Assembly (NCBI GenBank): GCA_949357655.1
Contig: CASHTG010000019.1
Location: forward strand, 496,001-560,000
Length of the DNA stretch: 64,000 nt
Direction of reading: 5' to 3'
Origin: Parascedosporium putredinis
Taxonomy: Eukaryota > Ascomycota > Sordariomycetes > Microascales > Microascaceae
This document shows, piece after piece, positions 1-11,500 of the stretch; positions within the stretch are counted from its first letter, which is position 1, and every line of letters starts with the position of its first letter. The position numbers and the translations under genes are program-made. A model generated the notes under the pieces. The model worked only from the letters and a program-made list of their open reading frames with translations. It was not told the origin of the DNA and ran no database searches.

Positions 1-45
1 CTTCTTTTTACCTTTGCGACCCATAGTCTAACATTTCTTTCACAG

Positions 46-188
46 ATGCCAACCTCTTCAAGGATGCCTTCATCAAGGCGCAGAAGGAAAATGAGGAACT
101 CTTCAAGAGGGCTGCGGACGAGGGCGACAAGGCCGAGGAGGCCGAGAAGCCTGCCGAGGAGGATAAGGCTGCTGAGAAGGCCTCGTAG
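46..188 (+). CDS. RanBP1/Yrb1-like Ran-binding protein, last exon only (partial)
   Basis: This is the terminal exon of a gene that begins left of the window. Bases 1-45 look like the end of an intron (pyrimidine-rich, ending CACAG), and the exon opens with two bases that complete a split codon. The reading frame gives ANLFKDAFIKAQKENEELF followed by an acidic Lys/Glu/Ala tail ending at TAG 186-188. The first block resembles the end of the Ran-binding domain in fungal RanBP1 (Yrb1), where a helix of this kind precedes a charged tail. RanBP1 stimulates Ran GTP hydrolysis with RanGAP during nuclear transport. Only 47 complete codons are visible, so the family call rests on this helix and tail alone. 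Confidence 0.5.
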
Positions 189-595
189 GAAAGGGGTAGC
201 AGAATATGGATAAAAAGCCCGAGTCAATGACGACCAACCCGGCCTAGGGGTGAGACTCAACTGACCACGCAGGAAGAGCCGTAGAATCTGTGGGGCAATG
301 TCGCCTTCTTTTTTGCTTGCTCTCCCCCTGATCAACTTCATTCTTCCCTACTACCCGCCAACATCCCTCCACCCCCCTCCCCTCGCCCCTTTATACAACC
401 ATCGCACGCAGCCAAGCACCCTAAAGATCCCTTGTTTTCTATACTTGGTGTAGATGAGAAAGAAGAGAGCAAGGGTAATAGGAATTTGTAGTCGAACTGG
501 CACTTTGGCCTTAGGAAAAGAAAAAAACTGCATATATTACAGATCCCCGTATGCCCATACATACAGACACACACCCTCTCACCCACCCATCCATA

Positions 596-629
596 CACAA
601 ATACACTCACACTCACACTCACACACACT
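596..629. repeat. CA-rich simple repeat
   Basis: The strand shown runs through imperfect ACACTC and CACACA units. It is low-complexity DNA in a spacer. Confidence 0.8.
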
Positions 630-2551
630 AATGGGGAGGTAGGGGAGAGACGAGAAGACATTACACAATGAGAAAAAACACACGATTCCCTGTATACCCT
701 GGTGCCATTGCCTTTTTGACTGTTGCCGTTGTTGAGGTTAACATAGTTGCGCCTATTGCCCTGTACCTGTAGCATGCCGCCTTGGGTGAACAGAGCCAGC
801 AAGGCCAAGGCACTCCAATCATCAATGCCGACCACGTCTTACTGAGAGATCGGCCACCACCTCCTCATTATTTACATGTACGCCCTTGGTTTTCCCTCCT
901 AGGCGTGTCTCCGGTGATATGAATAGGTGAATAGTCGTACTAGATTTGTAGAAGCTGTCATAATCAACACTTCTAAAGAGAATGGATTGTCTGCAAGGAT
1001 AGCAAAAATCCACTGGTAGGACGCGATGTTCGTAGATGGCCCGGTCTTCCTGCAAAGGCTTCCTCCCCAACCTCCCTTCTCACCTTGGGCGAAAGCAGTC
1101 CCACAACACTTTCTCCTTAGGGTTCTAGCAAAAATCTACGATATCGATCGCTCGAGGGCTTTGGGGGTTGAAATAGCAAACAATATTGAAGGCTTAGCTG
1201 GACTGTTGGCGCAATAAATGGGTATCTGAGAACGGCAAAGGCCGTGGTGCGCTGGGCTGGCTCTGAGGCGCGGGTGGCTCTCACCGCGATCTTGTAAGAC
1301 CTTTGGTATTACTCCTGCACACAAAGATACTTGGTGGTTTCTAGGAGAGCCAAGACGGGCAAGATAGATCCATTGGCGACTTGGATCGAAGCTAGAAAAG
1401 GGAGTGCTGGGGTGCAACGGGTAGAATGGTTGAGTTGGCATGTCCGGCAGGGTATTCTTTCCTGATGGGCAACGACGACCAGACCTGTTCCTACTCTGCC
1501 GTCCACTCGTCCTTCCTTGGGGTATCTCTTGGTGTCTCTGACGCCAATTGACCCGGTGTTTCTCTTTGATCTTCAGGTTGCTTGCCATTTCGCTAGGTCT
1601 CTCATCTCGGAAATACCCGTCCCCAGACTAGGGAAGTCCTGCACCAGAGTAATAAAATATTTCCATTTTATCTTGACTCTGCATTGCATGGGTGAATGTC
1701 ACCCTCCGCTCCAGGACTCCAGTTCATTTTTTTCCTCTTCTCGACATTTTCTCCCGATTTCTTTTTGTTTTATTTTATCTTGTGAAATACAGTTGGCGAC
1801 ACTCTAGTCTGGGGCACAGGGAATGAATGGGGTTTGGAACATTGAAAGCACGAGAGAGACGCGCCACCAAGCGGATACCCTTTCCCTCCCATTTTCGTAC
1901 CCGCCCCGCCCCCGGCTTTGACGGTTAAGTCACTATTGCGACTGGTTTTTTCTCCCCTTCCTTTTTCTTCTATGCCTCCGAAAAGAAAAGTCTAAGAGGG
2001 CGGAGAGGTGGTGGTTTTTTTGCAGGCAGCCTTTTTTTCTTCCTAGTCGGACTAGAGCTCTGTAGAATAGAAATGAATACAGGAGCACCGCGAGCGAGGA
2101 GCGACATTTTGCAGACACTTGGTGACTTGTTTTTGGCCCAGGCCTCATCAAATTCATCTTTTGCACCACAATCGCAACAGTGGAACATTTGAGCTTTTGA
2201 GGCCACACCACACCTGTGAAGAGACAAAAGTTGTTGATCCTCCCTCTTATTTTCCCCCTTCTCCTTCTCGTCTCGTCAAATTAGATTGAATCGAAAATCG
2301 CCCCCTCCGGACAGGTCGCCCGTTACCAGTGCCGGTGCCAGTGCAGCCTACAGGTCGCAGCGCAACAACAATTAACACACGTCAACTGCTCACGCACCAG
2401 ACACTGACTGGAGCTTCCTTCCTCGACTGTTCTGTACCGTTACCCCGTTCTGTCTCCCCCAAAGACCAGACCCGACCAGAAGTTCTCATTCCCACTTCCA
2501 CCTCCGCCAGGTCCCTCCTGCCTTTCCGTTATCCGCGCCTTCTGGCTTTCC

Positions 2552-2578
2552 CCAGTCCAGTCCAGTCCAGTCCAGTCC
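2552..2578. repeat. Pentanucleotide tandem repeat (CCAGT)n
   Basis: Five perfect CCAGT units plus a partial unit lie in the pyrimidine-rich region upstream of TAF14. Length polymorphism between strains would be expected. Confidence 0.9.
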
Positions 2579-2839
2579 ATCCCATTGCTCCAGTCCGTCG
2601 TCCCCTTTCCCCGTGCTCACCCTCAAAATTCGTCACCGCACTGCTTTTGCTCCCTCCCTGCATCACATCACGGACCTTGCCACGACATCGATCCGTTCAT
2701 CTTTCCCCCAAATCTAACTTTCCCTTCCAACTTTTGCACTCCCCCTGCCTGCTTCGATTAGGCACAACGAATTCCTGTTCTTTTCCACACTTTGGTCCAT
2801 CAGTTTTCTTTCTTCCCATTTGCGATAGACACAACCAAG

Positions 2840-5038
2840 ATGATTGTTGAGGTATGTTCTCTTCTGCTTGCCTATTTTATCTCTGGATATCCCTTCTTTT
2901 TTTCTCTGCCCGTTGTCAGTCCTTTCTCTTTGCCCTTCATCTTGATCTCAGATACCCCGATCTCTCATCAAACCCCCAGTCCCTACCTGGACTGCATTCC
3001 AGCTCATCCCCTTTGCTCATCCCCACTTCATCTCCTGCTTTATGATGCTCTTTTAAGTGTTGTGTTCTATCAGCGATGTCGGCACCTCACCTCATCCTGG
3101 TGCTTTCATAGCCTGCTTTGACATTATCAGGCGCGAGCTTCAAACACTCCCCCAGCCTTTTCCTGCTTCCAAGTTCTTTTTATTTGTCCTTCTCTTCTCC
3201 TTTTTAGCACAGCTTGACTAGATGACCTACTGGTATGATAGCCTGTGATCTCCAAAGCCCTTTGTTATATCATCTACCCTCTGTTTAGAGTGGTGCCCTA
3301 TGATTGATCAAATGTGAGGTGCTCACCTACCAGCTCATGATGGCCTCCTGCTTGCTCCCTGCGCTGCCCCCATACCCAGCCCAGCTATCCCTTCTACCGC
3401 GATGCCATGTCAAGTGGTCCTTGGTGGACTAGGAGATAAATCCCAAAGTCATCATTCTTCTTTCCCTCTCTAATTCATATCCTCTTATGCTTTCCCCCAA
3501 CCACACCTGGATCATCCCATCACTTCCTGCATCCTTTTTTTCTTATCTACTGCTCCCCTTTTCATATCATAAAGCTCGACTCCAAGCGGAAAATGAGCGG
3601 CCCTATCACTCGATCAAGGGGTCGAAGCCTTCAGGCCCAGGCCGAAAGATCCTCTCTCGAGCCTCCTCGCCAGTGCAAGGAAACCGACTCCGTCTTCTGT
3701 TGCCCCAGCCCTGATTCGGAGGAGAGCGTTGACCAAGACGACTCTGAGTATGAGGCTACGGAGACCGGCCGAACCATCGTCGAGATTGAAGTACATTTTC
3801 AGACTCTTGTCTGTAACGTGAAAAACACCAAGCTAACTGGCCACGCGCCGTGATAGAGAAAGATCAAGCTCGTCACCGAGCAAAATGTCATGTAAAGGAA
3901 TCCCCTACACTATGCTTTAGTGCCGAACCGGGGCCATCGTCCTCACCTAGCTAGCTATAATGCTGTGCCCAGAAGACGTATTCAGATCTGGCCTTCTTCG
4001 GTTACGATAGAGCAGAGAATATTTGCTAACCTTGGGGTTAATCGGCATAGTGATAAGCCTTCCCCGTTGCAGAGTTCCCCATGAGGGAATGGAGTATCAA
4101 GCTGTTCATGGTCGATGATGCCGGCAACGAGCACCCGGCCGAGTGCTTCAACAAAGTTGTCTACAACCTTCATCCTTCCTTCGATAACCCCGTTCAGAGT
4201 AAGCCTCGAGTCTAACTTGTTCATCGTATCGCCTCTCACTTTCCGGGTGCCATACTGACAAAACCTGCCCACGATACGTGTAGCCTTCACTAAGCCCCCT
4301 TACGCTTGTAAGAACGAGGGTTGGGGTGAATTCGAATTGACCATTGACTGCTACTACACGGAAAAGTCCAAGGTCACAGTCGCCCACGACTTGAACTTCC
4401 AACAGAATGTCTACGACGTCGTGCGACCCGTCTCCTTCAAGAACCCTTCCCAAGCTCTCCAAGAGAAGCTTAGGGAGCTTGGCCCTCTTCCCACGGACGA
4501 CGACCGTCCCAAGAAGAAGGGAATCGCATCCAAGAAATCAAGCTCTCAGAAGTATGATTATGAAAAGATTGCCGATGCAATGGAGAAGCTCGAGGAAGAT
4601 GATCTTCTTAAGGTGATTCAGATCATCAATGACTACAAGAGCGCAGATACATATATCAAGAGCGACATCGATGGTGAGTCCCAGAACAAACCTCTCAACA
4701 AAGCCCCGCCCCCCTCCTCCTCTCCCCAACTTCCCAGCTGCCTAGGTTGGGCACTACCTCTGGCGGAGCGCCTTGGTCGGCTTTGTGCCGTGAATGGTTT
4801 CCTTTGTGAACAATCCCAATCCTAATTCCCCATATATTGATACTAATAGTTGATGACCTGACCGAAGCGGGCGAGTTCTCTATTGACCTGTACACCATGC
4901 CTGAGATCCTTACCAAGACTCTCTGGGACCATCTCGTAAGTTGCTCCTCACCCACATGCGCCACCATGTGGTCTTAAGTCGTGATTAAACAGCAAGCTAA
5001 CAATGAGACCCAAGTCGAAGAAAGGGCTCGTGAATTAA
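2840..5038 (+). CDS. taf14: TAF14-like YEATS protein (TFIID/TFIIF and chromatin-remodeller subunit)
   Basis: Taf14 is a YEATS-domain acyl-lysine reader shared by TFIID, TFIIF, SWI/SNF, INO80 and NuA3. Exons that join in frame are 2840-2851 (Met-Ile-Val-Glu), 3857-3891, 4051-4198, 4284-4673, 4850-4935 and 4997-5038. Branch sites such as GCTAACT and TTTGCTAAC precede the acceptors. The YEATS core is clear: KIKLVTEQNV, then FPMREWSIKLFM, NLHPSFDNPVQ, and KPPYACKNEGWGEFEL. The C-terminal ET-like module includes EEDDLLKVIQIINDY and FSIDLYTMPEILTKTLWDHL. One C appears to be missing near 4058; restoring it gives IDKPFPVAEFPMREW, which fits the family, and a 237-residue protein. The 5' end is uncertain: an upstream ATG at 3593 opens a 66-codon acidic exon that also splices into 3857. 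Using it instead would give about 299 residues. Confidence 0.85.
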
Positions 5039-5920
5039 GCCGGAAATCGGATGATGACTTGAGACGTCGTCTTCTACGAGCCAGGAGTGGCTACATATTC
5101 TCCTTTCCTCGGCCATCAGGAGCCAGGGGTAATGAGCTACCAGGTTTTGGGAAGAAACCCCCTGCACCACTTCCCTTGTTCTTTTTCCTTTTGTTTTCTC
5201 CAAAAATTCCCTGTGTCTATGTCTGGTCTGCTTTGCCCTCGAGTAATACTCCTTGCCGGGGTGCCTTTGGGGTGTACCCGTCGCGTCGCTCCTGTTTCCC
5301 TTGTTTTTTTTGTTCCCCATTCCATTTGTTACGACGTGTTTCGTCTTTCAGGGCTTTCGAATTCGGCGCGGCAAAGGGAAAGGGGAGGATAGATGAGCTG
5401 GAGCGCTTCTTCTTTTGGTGCTTCATAATCACAAAAAGAAATTTTATTGCGAAACTTGTTCTAGAGATTAGTGTGAATGTAAACATCATTGATCAGTCTC
5501 CGCAAGGAGGGAGGTAAAGCGAGCGTAAACAGGGCCACCAAATCTGCGAGAGCAATGCTTTCTCGTGAGCTTAGGGCATAGCTACCATATCTCTGAAGCA
5601 AGTATAAACGGAATGGATCATTCAATGCTGATCACAACAGTTTGTCAAGAACGCGGGCTGACGGCTAAGGCTCGCATCACCAGTTTCCGTCTCCAGGGGT
5701 GCTCAACTTCACCCCTTCACCCCATAAACATCCTCCCGAAATTGTGTGTAATACAATAGACGATGCGAGTTGCTATGGCAAGTGCATTCGATCTCATCAA
5801 GAAATGCAGATCAGGATACCACCCATTTCTTTGCACAGTTTTATGCTTAGTCACGTGTCAAAGGTTTGATTGGCCTTATATAGATGTTTTAGAAGTAGAC
5901 GAACACAAGCGAATTAGCGA
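5039..5920. other. Spacer between TAF14 and tRNA-Asn, no gene seen
   Basis: This is the TAF14 3' region. The frame used by the last TAF14 exon ends at 5038, but an alternative acceptor at 4990 would leave a frame open to 5517. The alternative tail is long and pyrimidine-encoded, so I consider it non-coding. Nothing else is recognised. Confidence 0.5.
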
Positions 5921-5992
5921 TTCTCCATGGCCAAATGGTTAAGGCGTCCGACTGTTAATCGGAAGATTCCAAGTTCGACCCTTGGTGGGAAG
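5921..5992 (+). tRNA. tRNA-Asn (GTT)
   Basis: The cloverleaf is read directly. The D arm lies in GCCAAATGGTTAAGGC, the anticodon stem TCCGA/TCGGA carries loop CTGTTAA (anticodon GTT), and the T arm is CCAAG-TTCGACC-CTTGG. There is no intron. The acceptor strands are TTCTCCA on the 5' side and TGGGAA on the 3' side. They would pair perfectly if one A were present as TGGAGAA, leaving G as discriminator base. As written, the 3' strand is one base short. Pol III termination is supplied by the T runs that follow. Confidence 0.9.
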
Positions 5993-6003
5993 TCATTTAT
6001 TCC

Positions 6004-6032
6004 TTTTTTCTTCTTTTTTCTTTTTCTTTTTT
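6004..6032 (+). terminator. Pol III terminator T-runs after tRNA-Asn
   Basis: Runs of five to six T separated by single C begin 12 bases after the tRNA 3' end on the coding strand, as expected for RNA polymerase III termination. Confidence 0.65.
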
Positions 6033-7671
6033 CCCCTCTTCCTGAAGCCAAGCAAGTCATTTTGACGAAGAATCAAAGCGACGTCCTATTGACGCTCTTT
6101 TTATTTTTGTTCCTAGGTTATTCAAAACGAAAACAATATAGCTTTTGGCCTTTCACATTATCTATGAGAGGCTAGTGTAGAGATATAGCGAGGATGAGGA
6201 TGATTCCTTGGCCGCCCAACCATGTCCGGCGAGGTCATGACAGACACGCCAAGGCTGGGATTGATTAACACTCGACCGTGGCTACGTCTCGCACTACCGA
6301 GGTAGAGGCTATCGATAGCGGTACGGACTGTGTCGTGAAGGGGAAGGATTCGCCAGACAAGGCCTTGACCATTCTTCGAGGCGCGTCGGCCGATGTCAGT
6401 CATTAGCCTCGCTTACGACGACGTCACCAGGCCTCGCCTGTTGCTGTCGGTACACGCGGCACCCTTGTAGTGTACGAGGGACAGGCCGAAGCCCCCTCCC
6501 TTGCCCAGCGGTCCTGTGGTCCAATGCTGCTATTGTGGCTTCACCCTGATGCGCCTCTCCATGGCAGGGGCAAGGCATGTGGTGTGTGATCAAGAAATGA
6601 CTCTTCGCGCGGAGCGGGGGAATTGTTTGTTCTCCGGGCTTTTCGGGAGGGCCGATTCCTCGATCTACGTTGCGCGTACCTGCATTCTTACCTCTCATTG
6701 TGGATTTAGGAATGGGAGAGGCTGAGTCAAAATTGATGTCATCGGCTGCTTTTCTTCTGGGGTGCTGGGGGCAGGGGGTCTCAGGGAGGTCATGTGGATG
6801 GAGGGGTCAAACTTGAAGGTGAGACCGTCCGGGGGGCAGAGATGTGATGGCGTTCTTCAGCCATCGTGGAAGGATTTGCTTCAACAGGGAGAACGTATGT
6901 ATGGTATGATTTCTTTAGGCGGATGAGGAGCAAGGTTCGGGCATCGCCTGCGTCACCTGGAATGCCCCATGTTCAAAAAGTGATTCAGACCGTGAAGAGA
7001 TCCATGGATGGCATTCAACATGTTACGATTACGAGGAGCACGTAGTGATAGATTTTTAGACGTCACACAGAGGGATCCCAGCTGACGGACCTCGCTCGCC
7101 TGCCTCAGCTGGGTGGCTTACTTACATTGAGGCATTTTGGGACGTGGAATGGAATGGAGAATGGGAGAGGGCCGTTTGATAGCCACACGTCTTGGGTTTG
7201 AGGGCGACTGACGAGACCCCCTCCTCACCCCCTTTCCGTCATTGGGAGAAACCGTGCTCGTTCTGAATCACGACCTTTGATTGATCAATCGCTTTACCAC
7301 AACCACCTTCTTCTACCCCCACCCACTCCCTCCTATTTGGACAACAGGACCTGGTGCTGGCACACACGTGACGGTTCTGAGCAGCGAGGAAATAGATTTG
7401 GGAGAGGGAAAGAGAGGGAGGTGATAAAAGACGGCAAGGGGGTGGGGGAAGCCGTCGGGTTCGGTGGTCAACTTGCGAAGAACGAGACGTCCCCGCCAAG
7501 TATTATCTCAAATCGCGAAACTTTTGCTGGCATCTCACGGTGAAGCAAAGGAGTGCGTTGGATTTCTGGCCGTACCATCCCCTTTCCTCTGTTCGCCCTT
7601 TTCCCCGCTTTTGCTAAACGGTCCTTTCCCCCTTTCCCCTCCCCCTTTTCCCCCATCCCTCCCCAGCGGTA
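6033..7671. other. Spacer upstream of the F-box gene
   Basis: Only short overlapping open frames on both strands are present, with no recognisable motif. The last roughly 120 bases (7555-7671) are C/T-rich and likely form the F-box gene leader. Confidence 0.5.
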
Positions 7672-8593
7672 ATGGACGAAGACGACACCCTACCGCCCGA
7701 ACTGGCGGGTTTCGGCGTGCGGGGGCAGGGGCAACAACTTGGTGACCCTAGACGGGGCCGACCTCGCGCGGCACTGCCCGCTGGACAACGGGCGTCACAC
7801 CCCGGCGCCGAGGCACCTGCTCGGGCGTCTAAACGACCTGCCCCCGAAGTGCTCGTGGCGGTCCTGCTGTCGCTGGACCTCGTCTCCTCACGACCTTTCG
7901 GCGCGTGAACAACCGTGCGATGGAGACGGTCGACTCCATTGCGGAATACAGCCGAATCGTGCAACACTGCCCCGACGTGCTCCGCGCCGTCATCTGCCTG
8001 GGCGCGACGTCGTACGACTGCGCGACCCTGCACCGGACGCTCTGCCACTGGCGGTGCCGGCGGTGCACCAGCCGCTTCGGGAGCCAAATCTACCTCATTA
8101 CGTGCCAGCGCGTGTGCTACTACTGCTACACCGAGGCCATTGACTACTTCCCCGTCGAGGTCGAGCAGGCGGTCGCGTACACGGGGCGAGGCCTCGCCCC
8201 TCCGGGGCCTCCTCGATACGCTCCCCAACGTCCTCAGCCTACCGGGAAAGACGGGGGCGCGCATCCCGCTGTTCGATCGCTGGGCGGTGCTGCGCCTGAT
8301 GAGGGCCCCGCTGGCGTGGCCGCGGGCGTTTGACCCGACGGGGACTTTAGGCGACCGGAGCCGCGGAGGCTCATGACTATTATCTCGGCGCCGCACTTTG
8401 TGCCCAAGGGCCGGGGCGCCCATTGGGGTTTTACTGCGCCCCGTGCATGGCGAGGGGTCTGCTTTGGACTGGGTCGAGGGTTAAGTATACGAGGGCTGGG
8501 CTGCTGGAGCACATCGAAGGTGAGCACGGGGAGGAGGTGGCGACTGGGGTGGCCAGCATGTGGAACTCTCCGTTTGATCTGGCGATTCAGTAA
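7672..8593 (+). CDS. F-box protein with cysteine-rich centre; reading frame broken by seven or more shifts
   Basis: F-box proteins recruit substrates to SCF ubiquitin ligases through Skp1. The F-box starts near residue 54 with LNDLPPEVLVAVLLSLDLVS and continues TTFRRVNNRAMETVDS. A Cys-rich block (CHWRCRRCTSRF, ITCQRVCYYCY) follows near residues 125-154, then LDTLPNVLSLPG, LFDRWAVLRLM, MTIISAPHFVPKGR and KYTRAGLLEHIEGEHG before TAA 8591. This order is typical of a large group of filamentous-fungal F-box proteins. As given, the frame shifts at about 7725-7735 (two bases), 7838-7842, 7889, 8180-8200 (two bases), 8341-8344 and 8425-8428. Each repair requires an added G or C in a run (for example CCCCC to CCCCCC at 7838). 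With eight bases restored the gene is 930 nt, or 309 residues. The deletion-only pattern matches neighbouring essential genes, so I favour a sequence error over a pseudogene. Confidence 0.75.
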
Positions 8594-11500
8594 TGACAAG
8601 GAATTTTCAAGGGAAGCCCCCTCGCTTCCTTTCCTCCCCAACGGGGAAACAAAAAAAAAAAACAATGTCTGCTGTTGTACAAGTAACATAATCATGCCCA
8701 CGACAAAATGCTTCTTCTCTTTGCAGCCTAAACAGCGATTCTTATAATGAAAACGATTGTAAAGATTACACGCGGAGAAGAATACGTTCTCTCATCTACT
8801 CTCTACAAGATATCTTTGGGGATAGGGGCCGTGAAGCTCAAGAGCCGTAATCTACATGTGGTAAGGGGAATCGAGCGAGGGGTGGGAATGGAAAAGCGTC
8901 ATCATGGTCCCTATGATTCTTAAGACAGGAAAAGGAAAAAAAAAGGTAAATATAATCCTAGTCGGCTAGGCACCTGCGCGCTTTCCTAGACCTGGTATCT
9001 CGCCTTTATTGGTTCTCGTTGGAATGAGTGTATCAACTTGAGCCATGTCCATTGTTCAAGGACGGGCTTGTGTGGAAGCGTTGGACGGAGCGGCGTTCGT
9101 TTCCTGTCCAGCGCCGGAGACGGGAAGCTGGGGTAACATGACTGTTCTGCCAGCGTGACCAGAAATCTGGATCCCGCCACCGCAAAGGTCCAGGGCCTAA
9201 TACCGTCAATGCTCGCTCCGGAGGCGAGAAGACGAAGCCAGCTTGCCAGCCAGCCTTGCCTCGACAGCTAGCCAGCCACCCGCCACAAACCAATTTCACG
9301 TTATCAACCAGACGACTGGCTGGATGTCTATCATCTTGTTTCCTATACCGAGCTGCCGAGTCGCCTCAGCTGGCGCGTATCTACCGAGGTACGTACATAG
9401 GTAATTCGTGTCGTCGTCGTTCAACTCTGATGGTTTCACGGTGCAACTATCCTGCTGTCTCCCGGTCCCGCCCGGGGCCGTAATGGAAGGAAATTGAGTG
9501 GATGCTTGTTCATGGATTCTACCGAGGTAGTTCTCAATGAGTTGGCCAATTTCTCACTGCACCCAGGTTTTGGCTTGGGGTCAAGTCTCGAGCAGCGCCG
9601 ACATTCACAGGGGGAAAACGGGCAGCGAGTGAATTGGAGAACAAGGTTTGTCTTTGTCTTCCTCTTCTTTTTCTTCTTCTTCTTCTTGTCTTCTTCCCCC
9701 TTGTCATAGCTTCTCGATTCACCTTGTCGACCCACAAGAAGAGCTTGATTTAAGCTTCATTAAGCTAGTGGGATTGCCTCTTTTGAGGCCGGACATGTTG
9801 AGGTGTGTGTCCAACCTCTTCCAAGTGCTCATTCTAGGCACGGATATGCTAGAGTTACTTCGTAATAGAATTCGCTCCCGTTATTGGTATGCGCACTTTG
9901 ACGAACGAGCTATTAGTGCGGTGTCGTGTAGGAAGTAACGAGCTGCCTGGGGGTCTCGTGGTCTGGCGTTTGAGTCAACGACCTGGGAGACAAGCTCGCT
10001 CCGCACCCGCCATAAACCTTGTTCAAACCTGGATCTCGCTCAGCAGATATTGTGGAGGGTGGCCACTGCAGGGTTAGACCAACAAGTAGTCCCTCTCTAG
10101 GTATATGGAAGGACACCGCTTATTATTATTATTTGGTCTCATGCCTCAGTGCTCGATCCAGTATTCTTAATCAACCCAGGTTGAAACCGCAATTGATGGC
10201 TGGGAGGCGAGGCACTGGGAGCCAAATGTACAGGGCATGTACCATGACGAAACCAAGGGTCATTGACACTGACGCAAAGCTGAGTACGAGGTTCAATGTT
10301 TGGTCCCAGGTTTTCCGTTCAGACCGGACAATGCGGAAAGCCCTCGGGGAAATGGGGTCACGAGGACTCGGCGATTCCAGCATTTCCAATAAATCCATCA
10401 TATTGGGGAAACATCATCCATTCTATCATAATGAATCCTGAACAACCCTGTTCCCAGGTCTCGTCAGATCATGATACACGTGCCCTGAACGGAGCTGGTG
10501 TTGTCTGACAAGCTTGTCTATACCGGGCTTTCTTGTACCTTTCTTCTTATGATATTTTTCTGCTGCCAGTTTCGGTCACCGATCCACGTAGTGTACACGA
10601 TTTGTCAAGGGCGAAAGGCGAATCTTTGGGCGGAGGTTCAGGATGTGGCGGGTCGGCACCCAATTGCCTATGCTCCCTCCTGGGCTTGGTCTGGGGGTGG
10701 ATGTGAATTGCTAGGTTATCGGGCGTCATGAATGAAGGCGATGAATTGACGGAGGGATCCTCTCGTGCTCAAAGTTGAATCAATTACCAGTAGGACTAGG
10801 GATGCCAGGGAGACCAACCTTGCGCAGATTGTTTCAATTGTGAATCTTCGTCTTTTCCCCTTCCCTTGTGACCTCGTTGAGCACTGACGAGTGCGGGAAA
10901 GTGGGAGAACAAGCCAACAAGCCAGCAAGCCTCCCTTTGACCTTCCCCCGAACCAGCTACAAAGTACATAGCGCTAGCACTCGGCTGGCGGGTTCCTCGG
11001 GGCTAACCAACCAGCCAACCGAGAACGCCAATTGAGGAGCGCTGATTGATCTGAGCGTGGTTAGCTTGGCCGCCTGGACCAAGTAACCTTGCCGCGGAGG
11101 GATGAGGTACCCTGCCCCACCATCCACTAAGGTACCTGGGGGATACAAGGAATCAATTGATCTGTGATTATGCGCAGCAACAACACCAGCATTATTAGCT
11201 CGGCCTGGACACAAGTACGTGCTCGCACCACATACATACACTACACACACTCACACACACACACCAATTGATACACGCACCCACATTGATACCAGCGCTC
11301 GCTTTCCCGAGTGACCTTGCGGGATCCATCGTGGCCTACACTAGAAAGTAGAGGTCCTCAAAGCGAGTATTACGCAGTAAAAACTAACAAGGTGTGAGGT
11401 GGTACTTGGAGCAAGGTGGAGAGAAGAATCCCACGATCCGACTCACGATCCCTCCGGTCCTTGACAAAGTTCCGTCGAGTTTGTTCCCCGCCTCCGTCCC

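Larger units (their letters stand above)
189..2839. other. Spacer and TAF14 leader, no gene recognised
   Basis: This stretch lies between the Ran-binding protein gene and TAF14. It holds a CA-rich simple repeat near 596-629 and several open frames of up to 165 codons on both strands, none with a recognisable domain or a consistent set of splice sites. From about 2290 onward it becomes pyrimidine-rich and probably serves as promoter and 5' leader of TAF14, including the TCCAG repeat at 2552-2578. Confidence 0.6.

Noticed and set aside
3892..3938. Microexon model for TAF14 (exon 3921-3938 after a 29-nt intron)
   Set aside because: The encoded residues looked acceptable, but a 29-nt intron is too short and two bases would need adding. 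Splicing 3891 to 4051 has a good branch site, needs only one base and fits the family better.
7614..8423. 269-codon open frame on the minus strand
   Set aside because: It is antisense to the F-box gene in GC-rich DNA and is Arg/Ala/Gly-rich in a way expected of mirror frames. The + strand shows F-box and Cys motifs.
7672..8593. F-box gene as a pseudogene
   Set aside because: All breaks are single-direction G/C losses like those in essential neighbours, and repair leaves no stop codons.
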